From the NCBI GenBank assembly GCA_025331435.1, contig JAIWNI010000154.1, forward strand, positions 1 to 46,567: a stretch of 46,567 bases of DNA. The letters run 5' to 3'. Both the position numbers and the translations under genes were made by a program. Origin of the DNA: Choanephora cucurbitarum (lineage: Eukaryota > Mucoromycota > Mucoromycetes > Mucorales > Choanephoraceae). This document shows positions 30,801-39,676 of the stretch, piece after piece. The notes beneath the pieces are model-generated. The model had not been told where the DNA came from and did no database searches. It was given only the letters and a program-made list of their open reading frames with translations. The first letter of the stretch is position 1; every line of letters begins with the position of its first letter.

Positions 30801-32596
30801 GAGGACGAAAGTTCTCCTTGATTCAACCTTTGCTTCCTGAGTATGTGTGTATCGAATGCAACTTCTAATGGGACCAGTCCATTATCTGTTCTTATGGAGA
30901 AGTGAGATGTGGAATAATCAGCTGCGATACCTAACAGCTTCATGCAATCACTACCCAATAGCAGATCATACGGCGGGTTCTTGAAGACAACGAAAGACAT
31001 TTTAACCAATACACCTTGGACTGATACTAGCAATTCCTTTACTTCACCAATCGGTCTGACTAAGTTGCCATCTGCCATACGACTTCCAGCAGTGGAATCA
31101 CCATTCGTAATAGGTACATTAAGGTCCTCGGCGAGACTTCGACTCATAATAGAGCAGTGAGATCCCGCGTCAAGAATGGCATCAACTAGCATTTCGCCAC
31201 CCACGATTGCTTCCACACGAGGAGCCCCGGTACCATTATTGATGTTATTAGCAAATTGACGAATAGTGTTGCCTCTTTCTACTCTATACACTTCAACAAT
31301 TTCTTTATTTGAGATGCTTTTGGTTTTGGGAGATTTTCGAGTCTTCTTAGTCTTCCTCAATATAGCTGTTCTTACTCCTGGGATCTTCATCAGTTCATCT
31401 AAGGAACTTGTATACCTCTTGGAATGCAAGATCTCGTTGATGTCTATTCCTTGCACAAGGTCCTTGGAATCATTGGTTTTGGGAGTTTTTACCATATCCG
31501 GAGTGTTTTTCCCTTGTGTTTCTGGAGTTACTTTGCCCGGTGTAACCTGTTTCTTCTTTAAGTGAGGTGGGATGGTGTCATGAACCTTATTTCTCTTTCC
31601 ACTTCGAGATACTCGTACATCCCTTTCAGAACTACTCTCGTGTTTTCTTTTCTCCACAGCATAGGTTTCAGTATAGTTTGTAGAAGGTTCTTCTTTATTA
31701 GCTTTCATAACTAGGAAGGAACTTGAAGTGGGCCTTTTCTCATACTTTGGGCAATTCCAAAACAAATGCTCTCCTAACTGTCCTTGACAAAGTTTACAAC
31801 TCTTCCTACAGTTATTGGCTACATGTCCTGACTCTTGGCAGTTGTAACAAGTATTTTTAGAGGGTACTTGATTCCTTTCGACCAGAAGTGTGAGACGTTG
31901 AAGAGATTCAGTAAGATCCTCGACTTTCTTTTCTATATCCTTGTGTTTCTTTTCGGGATAGTTTTCTTGCTTCTTTGTGGCCTTGTCCTTCATGAACACA
32001 TTGTCCTCCTTGAGTTGGACTTCTGCCGTGACACCTTTCACAACATGTTTAGTCAGCATTACTTCTTCGGCATCATCGCACTCTCTAAGAGCTATCTTTT
32101 GTGCTTCGATCAAATCCTTTGGGACATGCTGTTTGACAATGATTTTTAAATAGTGAGGCTTCAACCCATCTACATATGTATCTTTGAGAACCTTGGTGTT
32201 GATGGAACCCCAGCCTTCATTCTTGCTTCTCGCCTTGTCATAACTAGCTACCATTTGGTCAAATCTATTATTATAGTCTTTGATAGATTCATTTTCCAGA
32301 CGGCCTGCAGACAGTATCTTCCCCAAGAGTGTATTCATATTGACTTTAGGTGCTTGAAACCTTTCGGTTAACTTGGTCTTAAACTGATTCCAATCAGAGA
32401 ATTCGTGTTGGTAATACCAGCTTGAGATTAAGGTTGATGCAAGATAACCAGTGACTAAGCTCAGTTTTTGCTCATCGTCCATTTTGATGACATTCATATT
32501 AGCTTCAAATGTCTTTAACCACTGGGCAGGGTCCATTTTCTCGTTGAACTCTGGAATGCGAATCACACCAGCAGCTAGCATGTTCACTTGCGCCAT
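27857..32596 (-). CDS. Gag-Pol polyprotein of the Ty3-type retrotransposon
   Basis: One frame of 1579 residues without stop or frameshift. Gag with an N-terminal capsid-like region; zinc knuckle CYNCQESGHVANNC (about 250-263). Aspartic protease with LDAGSHCSIMS (about 474). Reverse transcriptase with MPFGIVNGPACF and the catalytic YIDD (about 882). RNase H with YCDASDLGIGAVL (about 1031), EKECLS and LTDSTAVKYL. Integrase with HHCC (HDGHGHFG ... CEECQ, about 1242-1275), first Asp in FAIDYVGPF (about 1307), second Asp in LSDNGTHF (about 1366) and Glu in NGKVEHLNG (about 1403). The C-terminus resembles a GPY/F-type module; I see no chromodomain. A single Gag-Pol frame resembles Tf1 rather than Ty3 itself. 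All catalytic residues are intact. Confidence 0.95.
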   Translation of the reverse strand: MAQVNMLAAGVIRIPEFNEKMDPAQWLKTFEANMNVIKMDDEQKLSLVTGYLASTLISSWYYQHEFSDWNQFKTKLTERFQAPKVNMNTLLGKILSAGRLENESIKDYNNRFDQMVASYDKARSKNEGWGSINTKVLKDTYVDGLKPHYLKIIVKQHVPKDLIEAQKIALRECDDAEEVMLTKHVVKGVTAEVQLKEDNVFMKDKATKKQENYPEKKHKDIEKKVEDLTESLQRLTLLVERNQVPSKNTCYNCQESGHVANNCRKSCKLCQGQLGEHLFWNCPKYEKRPTSSSFLVMKANKEEPSTNYTETYAVEKRKHESSSERDVRVSRSGKRNKVHDTIPPHLKKKQVTPGKVTPETQGKNTPDMVKTPKTNDSKDLVQGIDINEILHSKRYTSSLDELMKIPGVRTAILRKTKKTRKSPKTKSISNKEIVEVYRVERGNTIRQFANNINNGTGAPRVEAIVGGEMLVDAILDAGSHCSIMSRSLAEDLNVPITNGDSTAGSRMADGNLVRPIGEVKELLVSVQGVLVKMSFVVFKNPPYDLLLGSDCMKLLGIAADYSTSHFSIRTDNGLVPLEVAFDTHILRKQRLNQGELSSSESEKDYTSDEDGSNEDDTYDSYYESYLVIPCKDEGETYYTMANERYNDQAIVPLDPTEPTSDEVKTQVLETKIGECIELDENQKHQLLNILKDYLVVFGIDYNDLKQTHLVKLHIETGDHQPILKKPNKYMSHSELEDLKMELDKMLKTGQIVPTMHLPNKEGKNSFGWAFPVMYVGKKNTKERRLVVQFQELNAITKRDPWPLPSITHLMESYAGAKYFTTIDLLKGFNQIQVEDDSIHKLTMTTPWGCYSYKVMPFGIVNGPACFSRAIYLAMQDFIDQFVTTYIDDITIYSKTFDEHLQHIAMVLKRLAEVNMTVKPSKAQFANKEVEVLGFSISSQGIAPCQANIDKVIAFPVPRNKTDIRAFSALAGFYRRHINCFSDIISPLNDLLKKAAKFVWERKHQEAFEEVKNAIGNATQLKYPNPKAQYKLYCDASDLGIGAVLVQWDQEIMEDRPVCFLSRKLTPTESNYPTVEKECLSLVFALSRLRRYVLDKELVILTDSTAVKYLFTKSNPGSRLQRWIVAVQEFKYQVQHLPGKRNIAADVMSRYPPMKLEEGDEESPDYHLYNSWLIERVEERYETHLAQIHEALQKEANGENTGDKKHRNLSRFRLGKEKSLLRKVGDRYVKVPTYEEREKILKEVHDGHGHFGQEATWQRLYSQYWWPEAYQTVKEYVKTCEECQIHSYLPNKLESKGIVPIKNLFERFAIDYVGPFPTSDRKNKYIITAVEYYTGWPIAKAVRRADSDTTVKFLYEDIFCNFGPSAKLLSDNGTHFTSEEVEKFVQFVNTTHQFAAPYHPQTNGKVEHLNGVLVRGIRKMVENNPKNWDTYLPVILYAYRTKVHKTFGISPFEALYGVPPRSTDNDPLQTLGRKLGIERLYLLLDKRLGDEEAYFARQERKEAAKTKLEIGDQVIRTKAIKKNKLDANYQDHVYVILGKFHNNTYILMNHQGQKIKRAVNGNHLKKFNARKNQALNIFKA

Positions 32597-32628
32597 GTTA
32601 CTTTCTTTACTTGATGATGTTCTCTTAT

Positions 32629-32641
32629 TTAGAAAAACTAT
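32629..32641 (-). other. Candidate self-priming primer-binding site
   Basis: The 13 nt right after the 5' LTR (element sense ATAGTTTTTCTAA) do not start with the TGG expected for a tRNA primer. Nine of them are complementary to TTAGAAAAA inside the LTR (32794-32786), with a further pairing TA after one mismatch. This resembles the Tf1/sushi scheme in which the transcript's own 5' end primes reverse transcription. The T-rich sequence makes chance pairing possible. Confidence 0.45.
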
Positions 32642-32971
32642 TGAAATATTGGGATTTGTTTCGGATTGGATTTGGAGATAGAATTTAACTAGTCTGTAAT
32701 ATATTTAAGATAATATATATAGTAAAAAAGCTTTATTGGATAAGTATATGATATGATATTGATATTGTAAAAAAAAATGGCTTACTTTTTCTAATTCTCG
32801 AGTTATGTTTGAGACAAAATCCGAAGAAAGAACAAAGTAATAAAATAAAGGATAAATATATAAAGGATTGTACTATAGGTGTAACAGATACACAAGAAGA
32901 CAGAGAAGTAACCAGAAAAGAAAAGGGCAAATCGATGATTCCCTAAATACACACCATTTTACCACCTTTCA
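32642..32971 (-). repeat. 5' LTR of the Ty3-type element
   Basis: 330-bp copy identical as read to the 3' LTR. It starts with TG and ends with CA on either strand, is flanked on the outer side by GTAG, and lies 46 bp from the Gag-Pol start codon. Confidence 0.95.
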
Positions 32972-33350
32972 GTAGAAAGCAACTTTTTTGTTGAGTTTAA
33001 ATTTATTTCAGTCCATTTCATCTTTCAAAGCAAATTCGTGCTCTAATGAATAAGGTGGATAATAGCTTTGAAAGTGGTAGATGGGTGCACTGACTGGAGT
33101 GTTTGTACTTATGACTGCTTCTGGCTGAAAGGCTGTAGGATGTCTCAAGTCAGAACGGTAGCGCCTTATCATTGGGAAGTACTGTACGAGTACAAACTAT
33201 AAACAAGAATGGACTTTATAGATCAAATGCATACAACAAAATCAAGATGTTTGACCTACCTGAATCAGAGCTATTACTAGTTTCGACCAATGGGTTTCAA
33301 ATAGGTCAAGTTTGGCGTAGATGTAGCAATAAACTGTACATATCAGCATG
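32972..33350. other. Interval between the 5' LTR and the KAR5 stop
   Basis: No separate gene is claimed. On the minus strand, 33333-33260 and 33196-33008 are open, bounded by GT-AG sites and phase-compatible with each other. They may be extra 3' exons of KAR5 (see findings). Confidence 0.5.
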
Positions 33351-35068
33351 TTAGGAAGAACCAACTTCTATTTCATCTACGTCATACTTTCCTGTGGTCG
33401 TAAAAATGGCCAACACAATACGCTTCCAGAAGGTAAAGGATATGCTTCGGTAGAGGTTGTAGAATACGATCGCATACGAAAGAGTAGCAAACATACCATC
33501 TTGTAGGTTACTAACCACTATGTGTACCCATTGCATAGGGTTTGTTAAGAGTGATGAAAACCAGGAGACGTGTTCGTTTATGAGAGTGATTCGATCATTT
33601 ATAGATGATGTATAATTCAACGCCTCAGAAAGTTGAGAATTGATAGAGCTCATAATCTTATTCCAATCTTCAAAATAGATGGTCTGTAGTCGCACTGTTT
33701 TCTCCACATTTTCTGCCACTTGCGTCATTCCACGAACGATAGTCCATAGCTGACGATCCGCTGCTTCGAGAGAAGAGGTAATTAGGTTAGCCATTCGATC
33801 CAGTTCAATTTGATGCTGTAGCGATAGTTCCTTTAACTGAAGCGATGCTAATTGTACTTGATGAGTAATGACCTGATCGTATTTACTGACAATTAAATCG
33901 GCCTGATCTTCCAAGAGGACAAGCGACTCGAAGATTGACTGTATTTGATTGGCAGACTTGAGATGGGTTACACGTATATGCTCTAGTTGGTCTATCAGTC
34001 TTGATTGGGACCCTCTTAATTGATCCAGGAGAGCAATTTCCTGTTGCTGCCATTCGATCAAATGTTTTTGTTGTTGATACAAAATTTCAAAGTTCTTGGC
34101 TTGATTCAATGTTATATTGAAATGAAGGTTTTCAAGTATTTCTTTTCGGAAGGAAAGGGTTATTGTCTATAGGGATTGAGTCTCCGGACATCAAAAATTA
34201 CCTTTCTCAAGAGGGTATCTTATGGCAAAACATATCATGACTGTATATAGGTTTAATTGCCTTTACTATGCGGTTATCTTGAATATAAGCTAAAATGATA
34301 TACTTTACCTACATCACGAAAATAGCCTATCCAGAATGGGTTATTATACTGATAAACTAACATTTACCACTCTATCTTACCACTATAAGAAGTCCATGTT
34401 TGTGGCGAATAAGATAGTTTTCTAAAAATAGCAAACAACAATCAATGCTGTATATGTATATATGTTTGTTTATACTGTTTCTTAAACAGCTGAGTTCCTT
34501 CTGCCCTTTTTTTTGGCTTATTCTTTTTTACCTGACACAATATTTTAAGTTATGTGCATCTGTTGAATGACATTCGATCGGAATTTTGAGTTGAGCCAGA
34601 GATAATTCGCATAAAGTTAGCCTGATAGCATCTATCAACCTACATTAATAAGATCAATTGTATGATAAATTAGGAGTATTACATCGAATATGTTGAGTAC
34701 TGTTCAAGTTGAGTGAATGACATCCTTCAAGTAACTCGGTAGTGACTTTCTTGTAACAATCTGACTCTTGATTTTGAAGTTGCCTGTACAGCTCTAGGTG
34801 ATACAAGACATGTGTTGATCTTTGCTCAAACAGGTTTTTACTAAATTATATGGTTTTTTTTTTTCTATTTTTTTTTACCTAAACCATGGTCAACCACAAT
34901 CTTTTCTCTGGACAAAGGCACTGTGAATTCTATGACAGATTTAGTTAATCTCTTATCTCAGATAGGCTACACACATATGCATACACATATGCATATATAC
35001 TTGCTATTTTCTTTTTTATCAAAAGTAAACACAAAGCTCAGCATAAGTATCAACAGTGTGTATTTCAT
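33351..35068 (-). CDS. KAR5: KAR5/GEX1/Brambleberry nuclear-fusion (karyogamy) protein
   Basis: Seven exons, 404 residues: 35068-35001, 34840-34683, 34631-34532, 34421-34381, 34326-34309, 34240-34202 and 34141-33351. All phases close and the sum is a multiple of three. Signal peptide MKYTLLILMLSFVFTF; then the family Cys-rich domain: DCYKKVTTELLEGCHSL, YAIRLTLCELSLAQ, IPIECHS, YCVRKLSYSPQTWTSYSGYF, and RDVVMICFAIRYPLEKE. A long Gln/Leu-rich coiled coil follows, then hydrophobic segments (GMFATLSYAIVFYNLY, WKRIVLAIFTTT) and an acidic tail. KAR5 proteins sit in the nuclear envelope and drive nuclear membrane fusion after mating. The 18-nt exon coding GYFRDV is very short. The first intron (160 nt) is the least certain, and the 3' end could continue further. 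Confidence 0.85.
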
Positions 35069-35368
35069 TTATTATTTGTTCTTCTAGTAAGATATTTAAG
35101 ACAGAGCTATTATCGTTCTCAAATTCACGTACGATGATTTATGTATTTGAGTTTAAGGAGAAAAGTACAAAAAGAAAACAAGAGAGAGAGAGAAAGAAGA
35201 AAAAAGGTGTATGAACAACATCAGTTCAATCTTACGGTTTTCTCTATTCTTAACTCCTTTATATTTCAAGCATAAAATTTCAAAGTATAAATAACTTAGA
35301 GTCAGTTTCATTATTTTTTTCTTTTTTCCTTCTTTTTATTTTCTTTTGGGCATTCATATACCAAGTCA
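35069..35368. promoter_or_regulatory. 300-bp divergent upstream region, KAR5 and PY-repeat gene
   Basis: Head-to-head gap. It includes an A/G-rich stretch (AGAGAGAGAGAAAG, about 35181-35195) and T-rich sequence immediately before the ATG at 35369. No clear TATA chosen. Confidence 0.45.
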
Positions 35369-36901
35369 ATGGCTACACTTGAGAGAAAAAGAAAATCGAT
35401 ATCAAGACCTATTGTAATAAACCAAAGTAAAAACCTTATTCTGTTAAACATGTTCACTGATATATGTGTGTATTTTAAAAGCAGGAAGATACACAGCCAA
35501 CGACTACTGTTTCTTCTGTTCAAGATGACCAAGATCTACTTGACGATCTCGCCAAAGAACCAGTGGAATACAACAACTTGTGCTGCCTATCGCCTCAAGT
35601 AGTCGAATCATTACAATCTGTTAAGCATACCTGTCTTGTTGTTCTTGACGCCTTATTGAAACAAATCATTAAAGAGCTACCTCCTACGCAAAGCAATAAT
35701 CGTACTCGACGCTTATCTGATTCGTCATGCAACTTGCTTAGTTCACTTACGCAACATACTAACGTCCTACAAGAGCTCTCAAATGACACATCCATGAGTC
35801 GCAGCCAATCTACTCCGCCACCTGCAATCATCTCTGATCTATACCGCCTCCTTGACTCAAATTCAGCACAACATTCAACACAGTACTATACACTTTCTTG
35901 TTCTCTAGCAGCTCTCTTGAACGATATCTATCGTTTACTGGAACTCAATTCAACTCAACAACATCAAGACGCATTGCTTGCCTCCAGAAATGACGACATC
36001 ACCTTCTTGCAACAAGAGCTTCATGATAAAGTAAGCACATTCCGACATGAACGAGCTCAGGGCATCATGTCAATCGTAGAGCAAGACGCAAGTCAAGAAA
36101 TGATCATGCTGTGGGACGAAATGGATCATCTGATGAACATTGTTACCAAACTAGCTATCCATCAACTCGCACCCCCTGCTTATGACGAAAGCGATAACAA
36201 GATAGATATACCTACAAAGGAAAAACTGCCTACTTACGATTCTGTTGTAGAAACAAACCAGAATGATTTAGATCAGCTATTAGATGCCATTGATCGTTTG
36301 TCTCATACAGTACCCAGACTGAATGACCAGCGGGTTTGCCTGACAGACACACAAATGAAAGAATTGGCTGCTGCTGCTCTGAGCAAAAGCATTGAGCGTC
36401 TCTCAAAGGGACGTATGGAGAACCAGTGTGCATCTTTACCTGCCAAAACAAGACAAGAAGTGTTACATGATTTAGTCCTTCAGATTCAGAAATCCGCATC
36501 TCGATCACTGGATAACCAGCGAGTCGTTTTGAATACACAAAAGCAACGAAATATAGAACTGGCTTCCATTCATGGACTTGTTAGTCGCTTAGAAAAGACA
36601 CGTTATTCAGACCAAGTAAGTCCTTCTTTTATGTGTTTGTGCATTGCATCTCATTTTTTTAATGTAAAAGGATTGGATATCTCATGAAGAAATGTTAATC
36701 AAGGATCTTTCCCGTACTACTGACTTGCTGGTCAAGTCGCTTAACCGACCTGCCTATAATAGGCAACGGTACAGTCTACCTGCCACAAAGGAACGCAACA
36801 TGTTTATGTCTAGCTTGTTTGATAAAGTACAACACTTAGAGAAACAACGATTTGTCAACCAAGATGCTGAATTTACATCCTCAACTACAAGAACTTTGTA
36901 G
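35369..36901 (+). CDS. Unrecognised helical protein with PY motifs and about 32-residue tandem repeats
   Basis: Family not recognised. Three exons, 468 residues: 35369-35413, 35485-36615 and 36671-36901; all junctions phase 0. The N-terminus is basic (ERKRKS), then acidic. The middle is mostly helical, with Leu/Gln/Ser-rich segments and two repeats of a YRLL-S-L-N-S type unit (LYRLLDSNSAQ, IYRLLELNSTQ). Two PY-type motifs (PPAYDE and LPTYDS) lie about 20 residues apart, the kind bound by WW domains of Rsp5/Nedd4 ligases. The C-terminal 170 residues are five to six imperfect repeats of about 32 residues beginning with (N/D/R)Q and ending with a Leu..R (see findings). A candidate AATAAA is at 36937-36942. 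A scaffold or adaptor role is inferred only. Confidence 0.75.
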
Positions 36902-37336
36902 GCATTCTGTTTGAATGGAGTGCTTAATTCATAGTCAATAAAAGAAATATATTATGTTATTCCTTTTTTTTGTTTCCTGCATGTCTTATTCGACATTCTT
37001 TATGTATATAGGTGTGTGTATGGCAAGAATTTCTATGATGTCTGGAGCAGCACAAAGATAATTTCTCTCCTCAGAAAATAAAATAAAATGTAAGAAACCA
37101 GTCTGAGACCTGTTTAAATATGGATCACGTTTTAAAGGAGAAGATGTAATTAATCATATTTCCCATTTTCTCTTCTTCTAGATGTGTTGGTCAAATATCT
37201 ACAGAGCACTTCATGTTGCACAACAGTTCGATTTATCCTGCTTTTTTTATGCATGTTCTAGCTAACCTATGAAGTGGTGGCTTATACCCTCCATATCTCG
37301 ATTTTTATCTTTTATCTTTTTTTTCTATCTAACCCT
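36902..37336. other. Gene-free interval
   Basis: A 435-bp gap between two + genes, with AATAAA at 36937-36942 for the upstream gene and T-rich sequence before the next ATG. Confidence 0.5.
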
Positions 37337-38311
37337 ATGTCTTCTTTAGCTGATCTGATTAGCAGTGTGAAAGCAAACACTTCTAATAATGCTCACATCG
37401 CAAGATCTCTCAAAAGAAAAGCTGGGCCTTCAAAGTGAATACTTGCTCTTTTGTTTCCCGTGTTCCTCTAACTAATCCTGTTTCTTTCTTGACTGTAGGG
37501 AAGAGTTGAAGCAGCAAAGAAAGAAGCAACTTATTGAAAAGAAAAAGACAACAGTTGCTCAAAGTGTCGTTGTTTTCGATAACTCGGTACTCGAGAAAAA
37601 ACAGACGTTTGAGGATAAAGCCTCCAAGAAGCAGTTTTTGGTAAGGAAGAGAAGAATAGCTTTTTTTTCTATTGCTTACATTCTCTATCTAGAGTTCGAA
37701 AATCACATCAATTGAAAGTCATACTACCATTGAAAAGAAAGAGAAGCCTACTGCAAAAGACTTGGAAGAAGAAGCGTAAGTCAGAAGATATGCAAAAGTG
37801 TACTTTGCTCTCAACTGCTTTCTATCAGTGAAAACCAGCGACATGATCAAGAGCTAAAACAATTGTTGGCTACTTCGCATCTTTTAGAAGAATTGGGTAA
37901 GATAAAAGAATGAATACTTCGACAGATGAAAGCTAAAAGTGTTCAACAGAAAGAGAAGAAATGACTTCGAAGGAACGAAGACAGAATACCATGAAGAAGT
38001 TAGAAACTCTTGGTGTCAAGGCCTCTTCAAACGATAAGATGCCATTAGCCTACAAGTTGAGTTTAGATGAGTCGATAAAGAAGAAGGGTCTGGCTAAATT
38101 ACAAGAAGCGAAAGACCTGGGTATTTACGATAAGTCACTTAAGCATCTGTATGTCAAGGCAAAGCCAAAAAAGAGAGATCGTGATCCAGGCATTACAAAC
38201 GGCCTCGGTCGTATGAAGGGAGCCACCTTGACTATCAAGAAATCTGACATTGATAGAATCAATCGACAAGGAAAGAAGAAGCCTTCTAGCGGTGGCAAGA
38301 AGAAGAAATAG
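37337..38311 (+). CDS. Small basic, probably nuclear/nucleolar protein of unknown function
   Basis: Five exons, 250 residues: 37337-37434, 37499-37640, 37693-37775, 37829-37896 and 37950-38311; phases agree. Highly charged. The N-terminal half is Lys/Gln-rich helical sequence (EELKQQRKKQLIEKKK). A central acidic/helical segment (AKDLEEEAENQRHDQELKQ) precedes a C-terminal basic region with a distinct, conserved-looking block: AKPKKRDRDPG, GLGRMKGATLTIKKSDIDRI, and a Lys-rich end. The G.GRxKGxTLxIxKxDI block resembles short motifs in ribosome-biogenesis proteins, but I cannot name the family. Composition suggests nucleolar localisation and RNA binding; that is inference. Confidence 0.75.
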
Positions 38312-38463
38312 AGAAACAAAAACAATAGACTTTGTATTATGCAAACATCACAATATACCACTGTCAACCCGAAAAAGTAGAAAATTAAAAAGCCACGCTT
38401 TCTTTTATTTTGCACATTTTTCTTTTCGCTTTTTTTTTCTTTCTGTTTATCTTATTCATATAA

Positions 38464-39499
38464 ATGACAGTTTGTAAAACAATCTCAGCCTCAAAAATAG
38501 CATTGCCTTTTAGGTAAATAAAAGGAAATTCTTAAAGACACATCAACTCACATGCTCATATGATAGAAAACATGTCAAAAATGTAATCCTGAGAGAGAGA
38601 ATTAAGCCTAAACTAGTTGGACTTTTGGCAAACAATGATCCTGGTGCTTGCAAATATGCAGAATGGACATCCAAAGTCTGTAAAGAGACGGGAATAGACT
38701 TTGAATTGCGCAAAATTGATAAGTACTCGATAAACGATCATATAGAAAAGGCAAATATGGATTCGCAGATAAATGGCGTCATGGCATACTACCCTATATT
38801 CGGCCATGAAGTAGACAACCAACTACAGAACAAAATCAGTCCACTGAAAGATGTAGAAGGCCTTGGACAAGTCGCCATAGAGAACATCTATCGAAATCGA
38901 CGTTTTATAGATCGGGATAGACATATGAAAAATATCATACCATGCACACCGCTTGCCATTTTGAAAGCAAGTAGATCATTTTGAAAGACACTTTAATTTT
39001 TACTGACATCTAAATGAAGATTCTAGAACACACTGGAAAATATGATACACGGCTTCCTTACTGTGAGAGACTGAAGGGAACAAACGTTGCAATTGTGAAC
39101 AGAAGCAAGATAGCTGGAGGCCCTTTAGCAGCCATCTTGGCCAATGAAGGTGCCAATGTGTTTTCTGTGGATATTGACGATATACAAGTATTTCAGAAAC
39201 CAGACGACCACACTCACTGCAGTGTACACAATACTCAGTTAAAATATGATCAGGTCATATCAAGCTCAGACATTGTCATTACAGGTGTACCTTCATCTGA
39301 TTTCAAGCTATCTTCTGCTTTATTGAAACCAGGTGTGACGGCTATCAACTTTTCAATGAATTCAAACTTTGACTCCGATGTCAAATCAAAAGCTGGTTGC
39401 TACGTGCCATCAATAGGTCAAGTAACTGTAGCTATGCTTGTAAGAAACGTACTAAGACTTTATCATCACCAAAAGAAACAGATGAACTTGAAAAAGTAA
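38464..39499 (+). CDS. MTD1: NAD-dependent methylenetetrahydrofolate dehydrogenase
   Basis: Three exons, 309 residues: 38464-38513, 38567-38966 and 39020-39499. It oxidises 5,10-methylene-THF to 5,10-methenyl-THF with NAD+ in cytosolic one-carbon metabolism. Seen: MTVCKTISASKIALPF, KPKLVGLLANNDPGACKYAEW, GVMAYYPIFG, the substrate-loop region IPCTPLAILKILEHTG, and a Rossmann nucleotide-binding segment GTNVAIVNRSKIAGGPLAAILANEGA with VDIDDIQVF. It ends with VGQVT-like PSIGQVTVAMLVRNVLRLY. The family member is the monofunctional yeast Mtd1 type (320 residues). Intron 2 uses a GC donor (AAA then GCAAGT), the only splice that restores LKILEHTG. The short first exon was found through family N-terminal content and phase. 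Confidence 0.91.
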
Positions 39500-39676
39500 A
39501 GAAAAAAATGAGGGTTTAATAGTATATATTATATATGTAAAAAAAAAGAGAGTAACACAGGAATCAAAAAAAAATATGCAAAAGAACAACTTCTTAAATA
39601 ATAATAAAAAGGCTTGTATAATATGTTGAAAGTGGAAATATATATAGAAACAGAGGGCATAGAAGAAAACAATAAT

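Larger units (their letters stand above)
27515..32971 (-). mobile_element. Complete Ty3-type LTR retrotransposon, Tf1/sushi-like single-ORF element
   Basis: 5457-bp element on the minus strand with two 330-bp LTRs, one uninterrupted Gag-Pol frame, a polypurine tract beside the 3' LTR and a candidate primer site beside the 5' LTR. LTR ends are TG...CA. The host bases GTAG precede 27515 and follow 32971, giving a 4-bp target-site duplication. The LTRs look identical over their full length by reading, so insertion is recent and the element may be active. The order protease-RT-RNase H-integrase places it in Ty3 (Metaviridae-type). Confidence 0.95.
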
